A stretch of 64,000 nt of DNA from CBDDGJ01 sp965227805. GTDB taxonomy: Bacteria > Pseudomonadota > Alphaproteobacteria > RS24. The notes beneath the pieces were generated by a model. That model saw only the letters and a program-made list of their open reading frames with translations, did not search any database and was not told where the DNA came from. The stretch spans positions 1,054,001 to 1,118,000 of the forward strand of contig CBDDGJ010000003.1 of assembly GCA_965227805.1 (NCBI GenBank), given 5' to 3'. The position numbers and the translations under genes were made by a program. Below are positions 24,170-33,577 of this stretch, piece after piece; the stretch's first letter is position 1, and the number at the start of each line of letters is the position of its first letter.

Positions 24170-26922
24170 TGAAACATAATCCTATCCGCGCACAGGATAT
24201 ATTCGAAAAATTACAACAAACAGCGCAGACAATAGAGGCGGAAGCGGATTTGCGCCCAGCCGTGCTGGATATTCTAAAGGCGGAATTGAAAAAGGGGCAT
24301 CTCTATGCCCAGGCAAAACTGGAAAGTCAGCATTTACGCGGCAGCACATGTGCCGAATTTTTGTGTCGTGTGCAAGATGAGATTTTAACTGCCCTTTGCA
24401 ATTTTACCAAAAACTATATTGTGCGGCTATCTAACCCTACTGATAGCGAACAATTAAGCGTTGTCGCTGTGGGGGGGTATGGACGCGGGTATCTGGCACC
24501 AGCATCAGATATTGATTTGCTGTTTCTGCTTCCCTATAAGCGTAATGCGGCGTGCGAGACATTTGTTGAATATATACTCTATATGCTATGGGATATGGGG
24601 CTTAAAGTTGGCCATGCCACACGCTCTGTCACCGAATCCATCGCGCAAGCCGAGAAAGATATGGTGATCCGCACCTCGCTTTTGGAAGCACGCCTATTAT
24701 GGGGCAATGAGGCTTTATTCACTGCGTTTCAAACAGAGTTTCATAAAAAAATCATACGCAATAGCGCGCGGCAATTTGTTGAAGCAAAATTGCAGGAGCG
24801 CGATATGCGCCACGAAAAAACCGGACGTTCGCGCTATCTGGTTGAACCCAATATAAAGGAAGGGAAGGGGGGATTGCGCGATCTCAATACCTTATTTTGG
24901 ATTGCAAAATATTGCTATCAGCTAACCGAAATTGATGAATTGGTGGCGCGCGGCTTACTTACAGCACAAGAGCTTGCTTTATTCAAACGATGCTATAATT
25001 TTTTGTGGGCGGTGCGGTGTCACTTACATTTTTTAACGGGACGCGCTGAAGAAAGACTAAGTTTTGATGTGCAAAAAGAACTCGCCATGCGTATGGGCGT
25101 TAAGGCGACCACTGGCTTAAACCCGGTAGAAAAATTCATGCGCCGCTATTTTTTAGTGGCAAAAGATGTTGGTGATTTAACCGCTATATTTTGTGCAACC
25201 TTGGAAGAAGAACAAAAAAAACGCCGCCCCATCACACGCTTGCCTAGATTATTTCAACGACAAAAAAATCTGCACGGTTTTAAGATTGTGCATGGACGCC
25301 TTACCATGGCGAACCAGGATTGTTTTGCTAAAGATGCGGTTAATCTCATTCGTGTTTTTCATCTGGCCGATAAATACGGATTGGATATTCACCCCGTAAC
25401 CACGCGTGAAATAACCCGTAATGTTCGTTTAATTGATGCTACATTACGCCGCGATAAAACCGCAAATGAATTATTTTTACAAATTCTGTGCTCGCACAAA
25501 AACCCCGAATATAGTTTGCGGCGCATGAATGAAACTGGGGTTTTAGGGCGGTTTATCCCAGATTTTGGACACATAGTCGCTTTAATGCAATTTAATATGT
25601 ATCACCATTATACGGCCGACGAGCATTTATTGCGTGCCATCGGTATGCTGGCAGAAATAGAAAAAGGTGTGCATGCAGAAGATAGCTTCGCCCATGATTT
25701 ATTTGCACAGGGGATAGATCGTAAAGTTATTTATCTCGCAATGTTTTTGCATGATATTGCCAAAGGTCGCCCTGAGGATCATTCGCTTCTCGGCGGGCAA
25801 ATCGCCAAACGTCTCGCGCCGCGTTTTGGCTTCACACAACATCAAACGCAGCTTGTTATCTGGCTTGTCGAACAACATTTAACGATGAGCGATATTGCCC
25901 AAAGGCGCGATTTATCTGATACGCAAACCATTCAGGATTTCGTGAATATTGTGCAAAATAGCGAGCGTTTGAAACATCTTTATGTGCTTACCATTGCGGA
26001 TATTCGTGCCGTGGGACCAGGCACATGGAATAGCTGGAAAGCCCAGCTTATGCGCACACTTTATGACGAAACCGATACCGTGCTTACCGCAGGGGGAAGA
26101 ACAAATATTCAACAAAATCGGGTGATGCACGCCAAGCAGAATTTTATCCGACATGTAACCAATACACAAAACCCCACCGTCACCCAAGCACAAATTGACC
26201 GCTTCATCGCGCGGCAACAAGATAGCTATTGGCTAGGCATTGCTATGGAAGAACAAATCATCCATATGCGCTTGCTTGAAACCCAGGCCGAACAAGATAT
26301 AATCATCGATATACATGCCAATAATGCCAAAACCGTGAGCATTGTAACACTTATCTGCCCTGATCGTGCTGGTCTGTTTGCCCAGCTTGCCGGCGCGGTG
26401 GCGCTTTCGGGTTCGAATATTCTGGATGCCCGTATCGCAACAACGCGCGATGGTTTTGCGCTCGATACACTCTATTTACAGACCACAGAAAATAAGATAC
26501 TCACAACAGCCCAAAAACAGCAGCTTATTCAAAAACTAAAAGAAACGGTGAGCCATAATATTAACCCCGCCACAATTATTCGACAAGCAAATCCGGTTTC
26601 TTCACGCATGAAGGCTTTTGATATTGCCCCTAAAGTCGATATCAATAATAATATGTCGCAACATGCAAGCGTTATTGAAATAAGCACGCGCAATAGGCAA
26701 GCTTTACTTTATGATTTATCTTGCGTCTTATTTAAGGCAAATATAACGATATTATCGGCGCGGGTGGCTAGTTTTGGTGAGCGGGCGGTAGATATTTTTT
26801 ACGTCCAAAATAAAGCAGGTCAAAAAATTACCAATGCCAATCAACGTGCAAAACTTATTGCAAAATTAAATGCTGTGATTACGCATAAAGCTGCGTTAAA
26901 GGGTAAGCAGACAGAAAAATAA
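24169..26922 (+). CDS. glnD: Bifunctional [protein-PII] uridylyltransferase/uridylyl-removing enzyme
   Basis: Nitrogen sensor that adds UMP to, or removes it from, PII proteins according to glutamine level. The 917-residue protein shows the nucleotidyltransferase site GGYGRGYLAPASDIDLLFLL (about 101-120), the GlnD linker SRYLVEPNIKEGKGGLRDL, an HD domain (YHHYTADEHLLRAIG, then MFLHDIAKGRPEDHS) for UMP removal, and two C-terminal ACT domains (SIVTLICPDRAGLFAQLAGA and SVIEISTRNRQALLYDLSCV). It overlaps mutS by one base and is followed by murJ after one base. Confidence 0.97.
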   Translation: MKHNPIRAQDIFEKLQQTAQTIEAEADLRPAVLDILKAELKKGHLYAQAKLESQHLRGSTCAEFLCRVQDEILTALCNFTKNYIVRLSNPTDSEQLSVVAVGGYGRGYLAPASDIDLLFLLPYKRNAACETFVEYILYMLWDMGLKVGHATRSVTESIAQAEKDMVIRTSLLEARLLWGNEALFTAFQTEFHKKIIRNSARQFVEAKLQERDMRHEKTGRSRYLVEPNIKEGKGGLRDLNTLFWIAKYCYQLTEIDELVARGLLTAQELALFKRCYNFLWAVRCHLHFLTGRAEERLSFDVQKELAMRMGVKATTGLNPVEKFMRRYFLVAKDVGDLTAIFCATLEEEQKKRRPITRLPRLFQRQKNLHGFKIVHGRLTMANQDCFAKDAVNLIRVFHLADKYGLDIHPVTTREITRNVRLIDATLRRDKTANELFLQILCSHKNPEYSLRRMNETGVLGRFIPDFGHIVALMQFNMYHHYTADEHLLRAIGMLAEIEKGVHAEDSFAHDLFAQGIDRKVIYLAMFLHDIAKGRPEDHSLLGGQIAKRLAPRFGFTQHQTQLVIWLVEQHLTMSDIAQRRDLSDTQTIQDFVNIVQNSERLKHLYVLTIADIRAVGPGTWNSWKAQLMRTLYDETDTVLTAGGRTNIQQNRVMHAKQNFIRHVTNTQNPTVTQAQIDRFIARQQDSYWLGIAMEEQIIHMRLLETQAEQDIIIDIHANNAKTVSIVTLICPDRAGLFAQLAGAVALSGSNILDARIATTRDGFALDTLYLQTTENKILTTAQKQQLIQKLKETVSHNINPATIIRQANPVSSRMKAFDIAPKVDINNNMSQHASVIEISTRNRQALLYDLSCVLFKANITILSARVASFGERAVDIFYVQNKAGQKITNANQRAKLIAKLNAVITHKAALKGKQTEK

Positions 26923-26923
26923 T

Positions 26924-28501
26924 ATGCGTGACAAAACAAACCCCTTAAACAATAAAATTTTATCTGGTGCGGCAACCATTGGCAGTATGACGCTTTTAAG
27001 CCGTTTTACCGGTTTTTTGCGCGATATAGTGATAGCTGCCCTTTTGGGCGCAGGGCCTTTGATGGATATTTTTGTGGTTGCATTTCGGCTACCCAATCTT
27101 TTTCGGCATCTATTTGCCGAGGGGGCCTTTAATGCTGCCTTTGTGCCGCTATTTGCCCGTCAGTTGGAAAAAAAAGGGAAAAATGAAGCCCTTATATTGG
27201 CCGCAGAAATTTTTTCCTGCTTGCTTACCCTTGTGCTTATCGCAACCGGCCTGGCCATTATATTTATGCCTAGCCTGATCGATTTGATTGCCTATGGTTT
27301 TCGCGATAACCCTGAGCAATTTGAACTTGCCGTCTATTATGGACGCATAACATTTCCTTATTTGTTTTGCATGACACTTATGGCTTTTTTTACAGCTTTA
27401 TTAAATGCACAGCATAGATTCCGAGCGGCAGCGTTTGCGCCCGTATTATTGAATATTGTGCTCATTATAGCACTGCTTCTTGCTGTCTTTGTGCAGGGTT
27501 TACCTTTGCCATATCTGATTTGGGGCACTGTTATTGCTGGCATTGCCCAAGCAGGCTTTGTTATGATCGCGGCTTATCGTGCCGGTTTATGGATGAAACT
27601 TATTCGCCCGCGTATAACACCGCATGTGAAGCGGGTTTTTGCTTTAGCGATTCCAGGCATAATGGCCAGTGGTATAATGCAAATAAATTTACTCATCGGC
27701 ACGTCAATCGCGACACGCCAAGAGGGCGCGGCGGCATGGCTCTATTATGCCGATAGACTTTATCAACTGCCCTTAGGTGTTATTGGTGCAGCATTGGGGG
27801 TGGCTTTATTGCCAGATTTATCACGCCGCTTGCAAGCAGGCGACTATGAAGGCGCGCGTGAAAGCCAAAATAATGCTATATGGGCCGGACTTTGGCTAAC
27901 CTTGCCGGCTATGGCGGGGTTATTTATTTTGGCCGAACCTATTGTATCCCTTTTATTCGAGCGCGGCGCCTTTACCGCGCAAGATGTTAGCGCAACGGCA
28001 CTGGCGATAAGGGGTTATATGCTCGGCTTACCCGCCTTTGTGCTTATTTTTTGTGTGCAGCCTGCATTTTTTGCGCGGGAGAATACCAAAAGCCCGTTTA
28101 TTTACAGCTCATGTGGCATTTTGCTTAATATTATTTTGAGTCTTAGTTTTTTCCCGCAATATGGGCATGTTGCCATTGCCGTTGCCACCAGTTTAGGTGT
28201 ATGGCTTGGTTTAGGCTTAATGATTTTGCATCTTTATCGCCATAATATATGGTTTATAAGCAAAGATCTATTTTACAAAATCGCATTGCAAATTTTTGCA
28301 ACGCTCATTATGGCGGGTTTACTTTATAGCTATATATATGCTTATGCTGTGCCCACGGCATTTATGTCCAAATTGGGAATAGTAGCCTTTCTTATTTGTA
28401 GCGGTGCAGCTATATATTTTCTCATATTAAAACTATGTGGCACGTCATCACTTGCACAGATTGTCAGGACGCGGCATAAGAACAAAAATAGCAAGGAATA
28501 A
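26924..28501 (+). CDS. murJ: Lipid II flippase MurJ
   Basis: MOP-superfamily membrane protein that flips the peptidoglycan precursor lipid II across the inner membrane. 525 residues and about 13-14 predicted membrane segments. The N-terminus TIGSMTLLSRFTGFLRDIVI and DIFVVAFRLPNLFRHLFAEG with GAFNAAFVPLFAR is the MurJ signature. LYYADRLYQLPLGVIGAALG with VALLPDLSRR is the second conserved region. It starts one base after the glnD stop and precedes trpS by 3 bases, the usual alphaproteobacterial order. Confidence 0.96.
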   Translation: MRDKTNPLNNKILSGAATIGSMTLLSRFTGFLRDIVIAALLGAGPLMDIFVVAFRLPNLFRHLFAEGAFNAAFVPLFARQLEKKGKNEALILAAEIFSCLLTLVLIATGLAIIFMPSLIDLIAYGFRDNPEQFELAVYYGRITFPYLFCMTLMAFFTALLNAQHRFRAAAFAPVLLNIVLIIALLLAVFVQGLPLPYLIWGTVIAGIAQAGFVMIAAYRAGLWMKLIRPRITPHVKRVFALAIPGIMASGIMQINLLIGTSIATRQEGAAAWLYYADRLYQLPLGVIGAALGVALLPDLSRRLQAGDYEGARESQNNAIWAGLWLTLPAMAGLFILAEPIVSLLFERGAFTAQDVSATALAIRGYMLGLPAFVLIFCVQPAFFARENTKSPFIYSSCGILLNIILSLSFFPQYGHVAIAVATSLGVWLGLGLMILHLYRHNIWFISKDLFYKIALQIFATLIMAGLLYSYIYAYAVPTAFMSKLGIVAFLICSGAAIYFLILKLCGTSSLAQIVRTRHKNKNSKE

Positions 28502-28504
28502 TTT

Positions 28505-29521
28505 ATGCATACATCATTTACGCCGCGTGTTTTATCCGGCGTGCAACCGACAGGGAATTTGCATCTTGGCAATTATCTAGGCGCCATACGTAATTTCGTG
28601 GCTTTGCAAGAAAGTCATGAATGTCTTTATTGCGTGGTGGATTTACATGCCATAACTGTGCCGCAAGACGCACAAGAGCTGGCGCGCAATACGCGTGAAG
28701 TGGCCGCAGCCTTTATCGCAGCAGGCGTTGATCCCGAACGTCACATTATTTTTAATCAAAGCCAAGTGCCCCAGCATAGCGAGCTTGCATGGATATTAAA
28801 TTGTATCGCCCGTATTGGTTGGCTTAACCGCATGACACAATTTAAGGAAAAAGCAGGAAAAAACAGGGAAAAACAGTCTGTCGGACTTTATGTCTATCCC
28901 GTTTTAATGGCTGCCGATATTTTGCTTTATCATGCCACCCATGTCCCCGTAGGAGACGATCAGAAACAGCATGTAGAATTGGCGCGCGATATTGCCCAGA
29001 AATTCAACCATGATTTTGCGGATGATACCCACTTTTTCCCTTTGCCTGAACCGCTGATTCAAGGCAGTGCTACGCGCGTTATGTCTTTGCGTGACGGGGC
29101 GAAGAAAATGTCAAAATCAGACCCTTCTGATATGTCACGCATTACATTAACGGATGATGCCGATATGATTGCGCGCAAAATCCGCAAAGCCAAAACCGAC
29201 CCCGCGCCGCTTCCCGCCACACAGGCGGATTTACAATTACGCCCTGAAGCCGCTAATTTATTGGGGATTTATGCAGCGCTTAATCATGAAACATTAGAGC
29301 AGACCATCACTCATTTTGCTGGCAAACAATTTTCAACCCTCAAGCAAGAGCTTACTGAATTAACGGTCGCGCGGCTTGCGCCCATTACTGTAGACATGAA
29401 AAAACTCATGCATGATACATCCCATATAGATAAAATATTACAAGATGGTGCCGCGCGCGCGCGCGCCATTGCCGAACCGATTTTACATGCCGTAAAACAA
29501 AAAATCGGGTTTTTAGGCTAA
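28505..29521 (+). CDS. trpS: Tryptophanyl-tRNA synthetase
   Basis: Class I synthetase charging tRNA(Trp). 338 residues is normal. The HIGH-type motif lies in SGVQPTGNLHLGNYLGAIRN and the KMSKS motif in DGAKKMSKSDPSD. MAADILLYHATHVPVGDDQKQH is the tryptophan/adenylate pocket. No unusual features apart from an alternating GC run near the 3' end (29452-29467, coding Ala-Arg repeats). Confidence 0.98.
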   Translation: MHTSFTPRVLSGVQPTGNLHLGNYLGAIRNFVALQESHECLYCVVDLHAITVPQDAQELARNTREVAAAFIAAGVDPERHIIFNQSQVPQHSELAWILNCIARIGWLNRMTQFKEKAGKNREKQSVGLYVYPVLMAADILLYHATHVPVGDDQKQHVELARDIAQKFNHDFADDTHFFPLPEPLIQGSATRVMSLRDGAKKMSKSDPSDMSRITLTDDADMIARKIRKAKTDPAPLPATQADLQLRPEAANLLGIYAALNHETLEQTITHFAGKQFSTLKQELTELTVARLAPITVDMKKLMHDTSHIDKILQDGAARARAIAEPILHAVKQKIGFLG

Positions 29522-29566
29522 TGTGCGGCAGTTTATTTTTTTGAAAACTTATGGCAGACTAACCCT

Positions 29567-30046
29567 ATGGATATAAATCAACATTTACAAAGAAAGTTTT
29601 TAGTTGTGGTGGATGGCACGCCCGAATCACATGCAGCTTTGCGTTTTGCTGCACGGCGTGCGCATGGCACGGGCGGCAGGGTTGCTTTATTATTGGTTTT
29701 GGAACCGGGTGAGTTTGAACATTGGCTTGGCATTGGCGGATTGATGAAAGAAGAGGCACAGCAGGAAGCCGAACATGTGTTACGTAATCTGGCTGGCATG
29801 GTTGAAAATATTGGCGTAAAAAACCCCGATGCGCATATTCGTGAGGGGCGTGCGGCGGAAGAAATTATCACCTTACTTAAAGCGGATAAAACCATTTCTA
29901 CTTTGGTGCTTGCCGCCGGAACAGACGCAGCAGGACCAGGGCCGCTCGTTACCCAGTTGGTGACAAAGAGCCGGGGGGGCTTTCCCATTCCCATCACTGT
30001 TGTGCCTGGCGCCTTTTCCGATGAAGAAATTGATGCATTAACTTAA
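29567..30046 (+). CDS. Universal stress protein family
   Basis: A 159-residue single-domain UspA-family protein. It begins QRKFLVVVDGTPESHAALRF, with the D of the first strand, and ends with TLVLAAGTDAAGPGPLVTQL and IPITVVPG, the Usp C-terminal nucleotide loop in a modified form. The classical GxxGxxG...S ATP loop is not clearly intact, so ATP binding is uncertain. It has no recognisable ribosome-binding site and lies in a 45-base gap after trpS, before nfuA. Function in this organism is not known. Confidence 0.88.
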   Translation: MDINQHLQRKFLVVVDGTPESHAALRFAARRAHGTGGRVALLLVLEPGEFEHWLGIGGLMKEEAQQEAEHVLRNLAGMVENIGVKNPDAHIREGRAAEEIITLLKADKTISTLVLAAGTDAAGPGPLVTQLVTKSRGGFPIPITVVPGAFSDEEIDALT

Positions 30047-30064
30047 ACTTTATGAGGTTAAATT

Positions 30065-30625
30065 ATGTTTATTCAAACCGAAGCAACACCTAACCCGGCC
30101 AGCCTGAAATTTTTGCCCGGACGCGATGTGATGGGCGATGCGCCACCGGCTGATTTTCCGAATATGGATGCGGCCAAAGCCTCACCATTGGCCGCAACGC
30201 TATTTGCTATTGATGGTGTGGGCAGTGTATTTTTTGGCCGCGATTTTATTGTTATCAGCAAATATGATGGCTATGAATGGGATTTTATGAAACCAGCTCT
30301 TTTAGCCGCAATTATGGATCATTTTGTTGCAGGCCTGCCGGTTATGGATATACCTGCCGATACATATGATGCGGGTATGCGCGATGCGCAGGATGATGCG
30401 ACCGTCCGTATGATAAAAAATATATTGGACACACGCATTCGTCCTGCTGTTGCACAAGATGGCGGGGATATTATTTTTCATGACTTTGATGCTGGCATTG
30501 TATCGTTGCATATGCGCGGGGCATGTGCCGGATGCCCGAGTGCTACGGCAACACTCAAACATGGTGTAGAAAATTTACTCAAACATTACATTCCGGATGT
30601 AAAAGAAGTGCGTGCAATTTTATAA
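30065..30625 (+). CDS. nfuA: NfuA-type iron-sulfur carrier protein
   Basis: Fe-S cluster carrier for maturation of target enzymes. The 186-residue protein combines an Nfu N-terminal domain (MFIQTEATPNPASLKFLPG ... IDGVGSVFFGRDFIVISK) with a NifU C-terminal domain whose cluster-binding CxxC is CAGC in MRGACAGCPSATATLKHGVE. The domain order is that of mitochondrial NFU1 and alphaproteobacterial Nfu. It lies between usp and the RutE-like gene. A likely client in this window is the radical SAM enzyme MiaB (Nfu proteins repair its cluster in E. coli), which is inference. Confidence 0.94.
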   Translation: MFIQTEATPNPASLKFLPGRDVMGDAPPADFPNMDAAKASPLAATLFAIDGVGSVFFGRDFIVISKYDGYEWDFMKPALLAAIMDHFVAGLPVMDIPADTYDAGMRDAQDDATVRMIKNILDTRIRPAVAQDGGDIIFHDFDAGIVSLHMRGACAGCPSATATLKHGVENLLKHYIPDVKEVRAIL

Positions 30626-30636
30626 GGAAAATATTT

Positions 30637-31227
30637 ATGACAAAGTTAAATGATAGTGCCCTCGACCAATTATTCCGCAAAGCCCGCAGTCATAATACGT
30701 GGCAGAATAAGCCGCTGGATGAGGCTATTTTACAAGATATATATGCATTGATGAAAATGGCACCGACAAGTGCAAATTGCTCACCGGCGCGGATTGTGTT
30801 TGTGACATCACAGGCGGCAAAGGAAAAACTGCTCCCGTTGCTTTTGGAACAAAACCAAGAAAAAACACGTGCCGCTGCTGCATGTGCTCTCATTGCTTAT
30901 GACACAAAATTTTATGATCATATTCCGCATTTATTTCCGCATAATCCCGGTGCACGCGATTGGTTTAGCGGCAATGAGGCTTTGGCCGAAGAAACCGCCT
31001 TTCGCAATTCTTCTTTGCAAGGCGCATATTTCATGCTGGCTGCACGCGCTTTGGGGGTGGATGTCGGGCCGATGTCTGGTTTTGATGCGGCAGGCGTAAA
31101 CGCACAATTTTTTAGTGATACATCTTATAAAGTTAATTTTATATGTAATATTGGCTATGGTGATGCAGCGGGCCTATTTGCACGCAGCCCGCGTTTGAAT
31201 TTTGAAGATGCCTGCAGCATCCTCTGA
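30637..31227 (+). CDS. Nitroreductase-family protein, RutE/malonic semialdehyde reductase-like
   Basis: FMN oxidoreductase of 196 residues very similar to E. coli RutE, which reduces malonic semialdehyde to 3-hydroxypropionate. Matching blocks are ALMKMAPTSANCSPARIVFV, AEETAFRNSSLQGAYFMLAA, RALGVDVGPMSGFDAAGV and the C-terminal NIGYGDAAGLFARSPRLNFEDA. I chose the ATG at 30637, preceded by AAGG; the open frame upstream overlaps nfuA and is unrelated. No other rut genes are in the window, so a role in pyrimidine breakdown is doubtful. Many alphaproteobacteria carry it here between nfuA and tsaB. The true substrate is open. Confidence 0.88.
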   Translation: MTKLNDSALDQLFRKARSHNTWQNKPLDEAILQDIYALMKMAPTSANCSPARIVFVTSQAAKEKLLPLLLEQNQEKTRAAAACALIAYDTKFYDHIPHLFPHNPGARDWFSGNEALAEETAFRNSSLQGAYFMLAARALGVDVGPMSGFDAAGVNAQFFSDTSYKVNFICNIGYGDAAGLFARSPRLNFEDACSIL

Positions 31228-31888
31228 TTATCTACTTGCCTGTGACACCACACAAGGGGCGTGTTCGGTTGCGCTATTTCGGGGTGATGACTGTGTGGCA
31301 CAAAATTTAGAAGCAATGCCGCGCGGCCAGGCCGAAGCTCTGTTGCCGATGATATATCAGCTTTTACAAACAGCTGAACTTTCCCCACAACATCTTACAC
31401 ATTTGGCGGTTACTATCGGGCCGGGCACATTTACCGGTGTGCGTATTGGCCTTGCTGCTATGCGCGGGCTTGCCTGTGCGCTGGAAATTCCATTGACGGG
31501 CATATCAACCCTTGCGGCAATGGCACAGCCATGTGCGGCAATATATCCGATTATTGTTATTATTGATGCGCGCCGCAATGAATTTTACACACAGATTTTT
31601 GATGCCCAAAAACAAGACATAACACCCCCGCAAGCCCTAACGCTTGAGGCGCTCTTACCACATTTGCCCGCAGGCGGTCTTCATATTATTGGCACTGGAA
31701 AATATAAGCTGGCTGAGGCATATGGCGCAAACGCCCATATTGGCACAGAAGATAATTTTCCTCACGCCTATTATGTCGGGCATATGGCACTTACCCTGCC
31801 CGTATCGACACAATTACCTGAACCGATTTATTTGCGCCCCCCCGATGCAACCCTGCCTGCGGCACGCCATATCGTTACACGTGCCTGA
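31208..31888 (+). CDS. tsaB: tRNA threonylcarbamoyladenosine biosynthesis protein TsaB
   Basis: Scaffold partner of TsaD and TsaE in making t6A37 in tRNAs. The protein (226 residues) has the ASKHA-fold N-terminus LLACDTTQGACSVALF, then QAEALLPMIYQLLQTAELSP and the family core LAVTIGPGTFTGVRIGLAAMRGLA. IIDARRNEFYTQIF follows. The ATG at 31208 lies inside the last 20 bases of the RutE-like gene; a TTG two codons upstream would also keep the frame. Its stop overlaps the rimI start (TGATG). Confidence 0.94.
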   Translation: MPAASSDYLLACDTTQGACSVALFRGDDCVAQNLEAMPRGQAEALLPMIYQLLQTAELSPQHLTHLAVTIGPGTFTGVRIGLAAMRGLACALEIPLTGISTLAAMAQPCAAIYPIIVIIDARRNEFYTQIFDAQKQDITPPQALTLEALLPHLPAGGLHIIGTGKYKLAEAYGANAHIGTEDNFPHAYYVGHMALTLPVSTQLPEPIYLRPPDATLPAARHIVTRA

Positions 31889-32328
31889 TGTCCGATATCA
31901 TCACATTAAGCCATAGCGATGCACAATGGCTTGCAGATTTACACGCACAATGTTTTAGAAAATCATGGTCGCAAGATGAGTTTGCCCATATGCTTGCCCG
32001 TATACATATATTCGGTTTTGCCACAGCGCAAAAAACCTGCTTTATTTTGTGTCAGAAACTTGCTGATGAAGCAGAAATATTAACGCTTGCCACCGCACAG
32101 CACGCACAGCGACAAGGCCATGCGCGCCATGTGCTTACCGAAAGCCTAGACCAATGCCGAAAAATGGCTATAACCGTGTTACATTTAGAGGTTGCCGAAA
32201 ATAATAAAGCCGCACATGCGCTTTATGTATCTTGCGGCTTTTATGAGAGCGGGCGGCGCAAAAACTATTATGAAAAGCAGGATGCATTATTATTAAAATA
32301 TGATATAGGTATGGGTTATGTCGGATAA
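31888..32328 (+). CDS. rimI: GNAT acetyltransferase, RimI-like
   Basis: N-acetyltransferase of the RimI family (146 residues), expected to acetylate the N-terminus of ribosomal protein S18 or another protein. The C-terminal GNAT core is visible: AEILTLATAQHAQRQGHARH (the Q/RxxGxG/A acetyl-CoA loop as RQGHAR), ITVLHLEVAENNKAAHALYV and CGFYESGRRKNYY. The N-terminus HAQCFRKSWSQDEFAHML fits RimI. tsaB-rimI adjacency is common in bacteria. It overlaps fur by 11 bases. Confidence 0.92.
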   Translation: MSDIITLSHSDAQWLADLHAQCFRKSWSQDEFAHMLARIHIFGFATAQKTCFILCQKLADEAEILTLATAQHAQRQGHARHVLTESLDQCRKMAITVLHLEVAENNKAAHALYVSCGFYESGRRKNYYEKQDALLLKYDIGMGYVG

Positions 32329-32764
32329 TAAGAATACAAAAAGCGATATTGAAGTGGCCGCGCTCACTATGGGTATGCGTATGACAGAACAAAGGCGTGT
32401 GATTGCGCGCATTTTATCATATGCTGATGATCATCCCGATGTTGAGGCAGTGCATAAGCGTGCCATAGAACAAGATGCAAGCATTTCTATCGCCACCATA
32501 TATCGCACTGTGCGCCTATTTGAAGAGGCTGGCCTATTGATGCGGCATGAATTTGGTGATGGACGGGCGCGCTATGAAACCGTGCCCGATGAGCATCATG
32601 ACCATTTAATCAATATTCAAACCGGTGAAGTTATCGAATTTTACGATGAAAAAATTGAAGCATTGCAAGAAGAAATTGCCCGCACGCACGGCTTTCGGAT
32701 TGTTGATCACCGGCTGGAGCTTTACGCCGTGCCGCTTGAAAAAAATAAGGGAACGGATAAATGA
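32318..32764 (+). CDS. fur: Fur-family metal regulator
   Basis: Ferric-uptake-regulator-type DNA-binding repressor of 148 residues. The winged helix is MRMTEQRRVIARILSYADDH ... SIATIYRTVRLFEEAGLL. The metal/dimer part has HHDHLINIQTGEVIEFYDE, where the usual zinc-binding cysteines of E. coli Fur (CxxC) are replaced by INIQTGE. This cysteine-free form is typical of alphaproteobacterial Fur/Mur, some of which respond to manganese rather than iron. Which metal is sensed cannot be told. It sits in a translation-coupled chain rimI-fur-plsC. Confidence 0.93.
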   Translation: MSDNKNTKSDIEVAALTMGMRMTEQRRVIARILSYADDHPDVEAVHKRAIEQDASISIATIYRTVRLFEEAGLLMRHEFGDGRARYETVPDEHHDHLINIQTGEVIEFYDEKIEALQEEIARTHGFRIVDHRLELYAVPLEKNKGTDK

Positions 32765-33573
32765 AATTTATACGCTTTTTCTATCGGTTTATCCTTATTT
32801 TCATCACAACACTGATTATGGCCCCCTTGCAAAGCGTCTTCATTCTTATTTTGCCGCGCAATTTTATTTTATCGCGCTTTATGCCCGTGTGGTATTTTCG
32901 GGTTGTTTTACGCATTTTAAGCATAAAAGTCCGCCCACATGGAAAATTCCCCCCGCCCAGAGGCACATTGCTTATATGCAATCATGTTTCTTGGTTGGAT
33001 GTATTGCTGTTAGCATCGGTAACGCCGATGGCGTTCATCGCCAAAAGCGATTTTAAATCATGGCCTATTTTGGGCTGGTTATCTAAACTTAACCGCACAA
33101 TTTTTGTTGAGCGCACCCCGTCTAAACGCACAATGACCTCGCGTAATGAGATCGGCACACATTTAGCCCGTGGTGAGCGTATTATGCTTTTCCCCGAAGG
33201 CACAACTGGCAATGGCACACGCCTTTTACCATTTAAGAATTTTTTCTTTTCAGCCGCGCTAAATACCCCTGCAGATATAAAACAATCACCCGCGCATGTG
33301 CAACCCGTTTCGCTCATCTATGCCGAATATTACGGCCTCAAAATGGGGCGGCGCAAACGTGCTGATTATGCATGGTTGGGCGAGGAGACATTTCTTGAAA
33401 CATTATGGCATATTTTTATTGCCGGTCCCTTAACCGCTGATATTATTTTCCATAATAAAATATTAGCACATGATATAAATGACCGTCGCGCCCTTAGCAC
33501 ATTATGTTATAAACATATTCAAAATGGGGTAGCGCAGGCGGTAACATGCGGTGCCATTCATATTGCGGAATAA
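32761..33573 (+). CDS. plsC: 1-acyl-sn-glycerol-3-phosphate acyltransferase
   Basis: Second acylation step in phosphatidic acid synthesis at the inner membrane. 270 residues with an N-terminal membrane segment (about 5-32). The catalytic HX4D is H75 to D80 in CNHVSWLDVLLL; FVERTPSKRTMTSR and the substrate motif MLFPEGTTGNGTRLLPFK follow. The ATG overlaps the fur stop by 4 bases (ATGA). The protein could also acylate lyso-ornithine lipids (OlsA-type), which share these motifs. Confidence 0.92.
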   Translation: MKFIRFFYRFILIFITTLIMAPLQSVFILILPRNFILSRFMPVWYFRVVLRILSIKVRPHGKFPPPRGTLLICNHVSWLDVLLLASVTPMAFIAKSDFKSWPILGWLSKLNRTIFVERTPSKRTMTSRNEIGTHLARGERIMLFPEGTTGNGTRLLPFKNFFFSAALNTPADIKQSPAHVQPVSLIYAEYYGLKMGRRKRADYAWLGEETFLETLWHIFIAGPLTADIIFHNKILAHDINDRRALSTLCYKHIQNGVAQAVTCGAIHIAE

Positions 33574-33577
33574 TCAC

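Noticed and set aside
29452..29467. Alternating GC run near the end of trpS as possible Z-DNA or repeat element
   Set aside because: Explained by Ala-Arg codons (GCG CGC) in the gene and common in this genome's codon usage.
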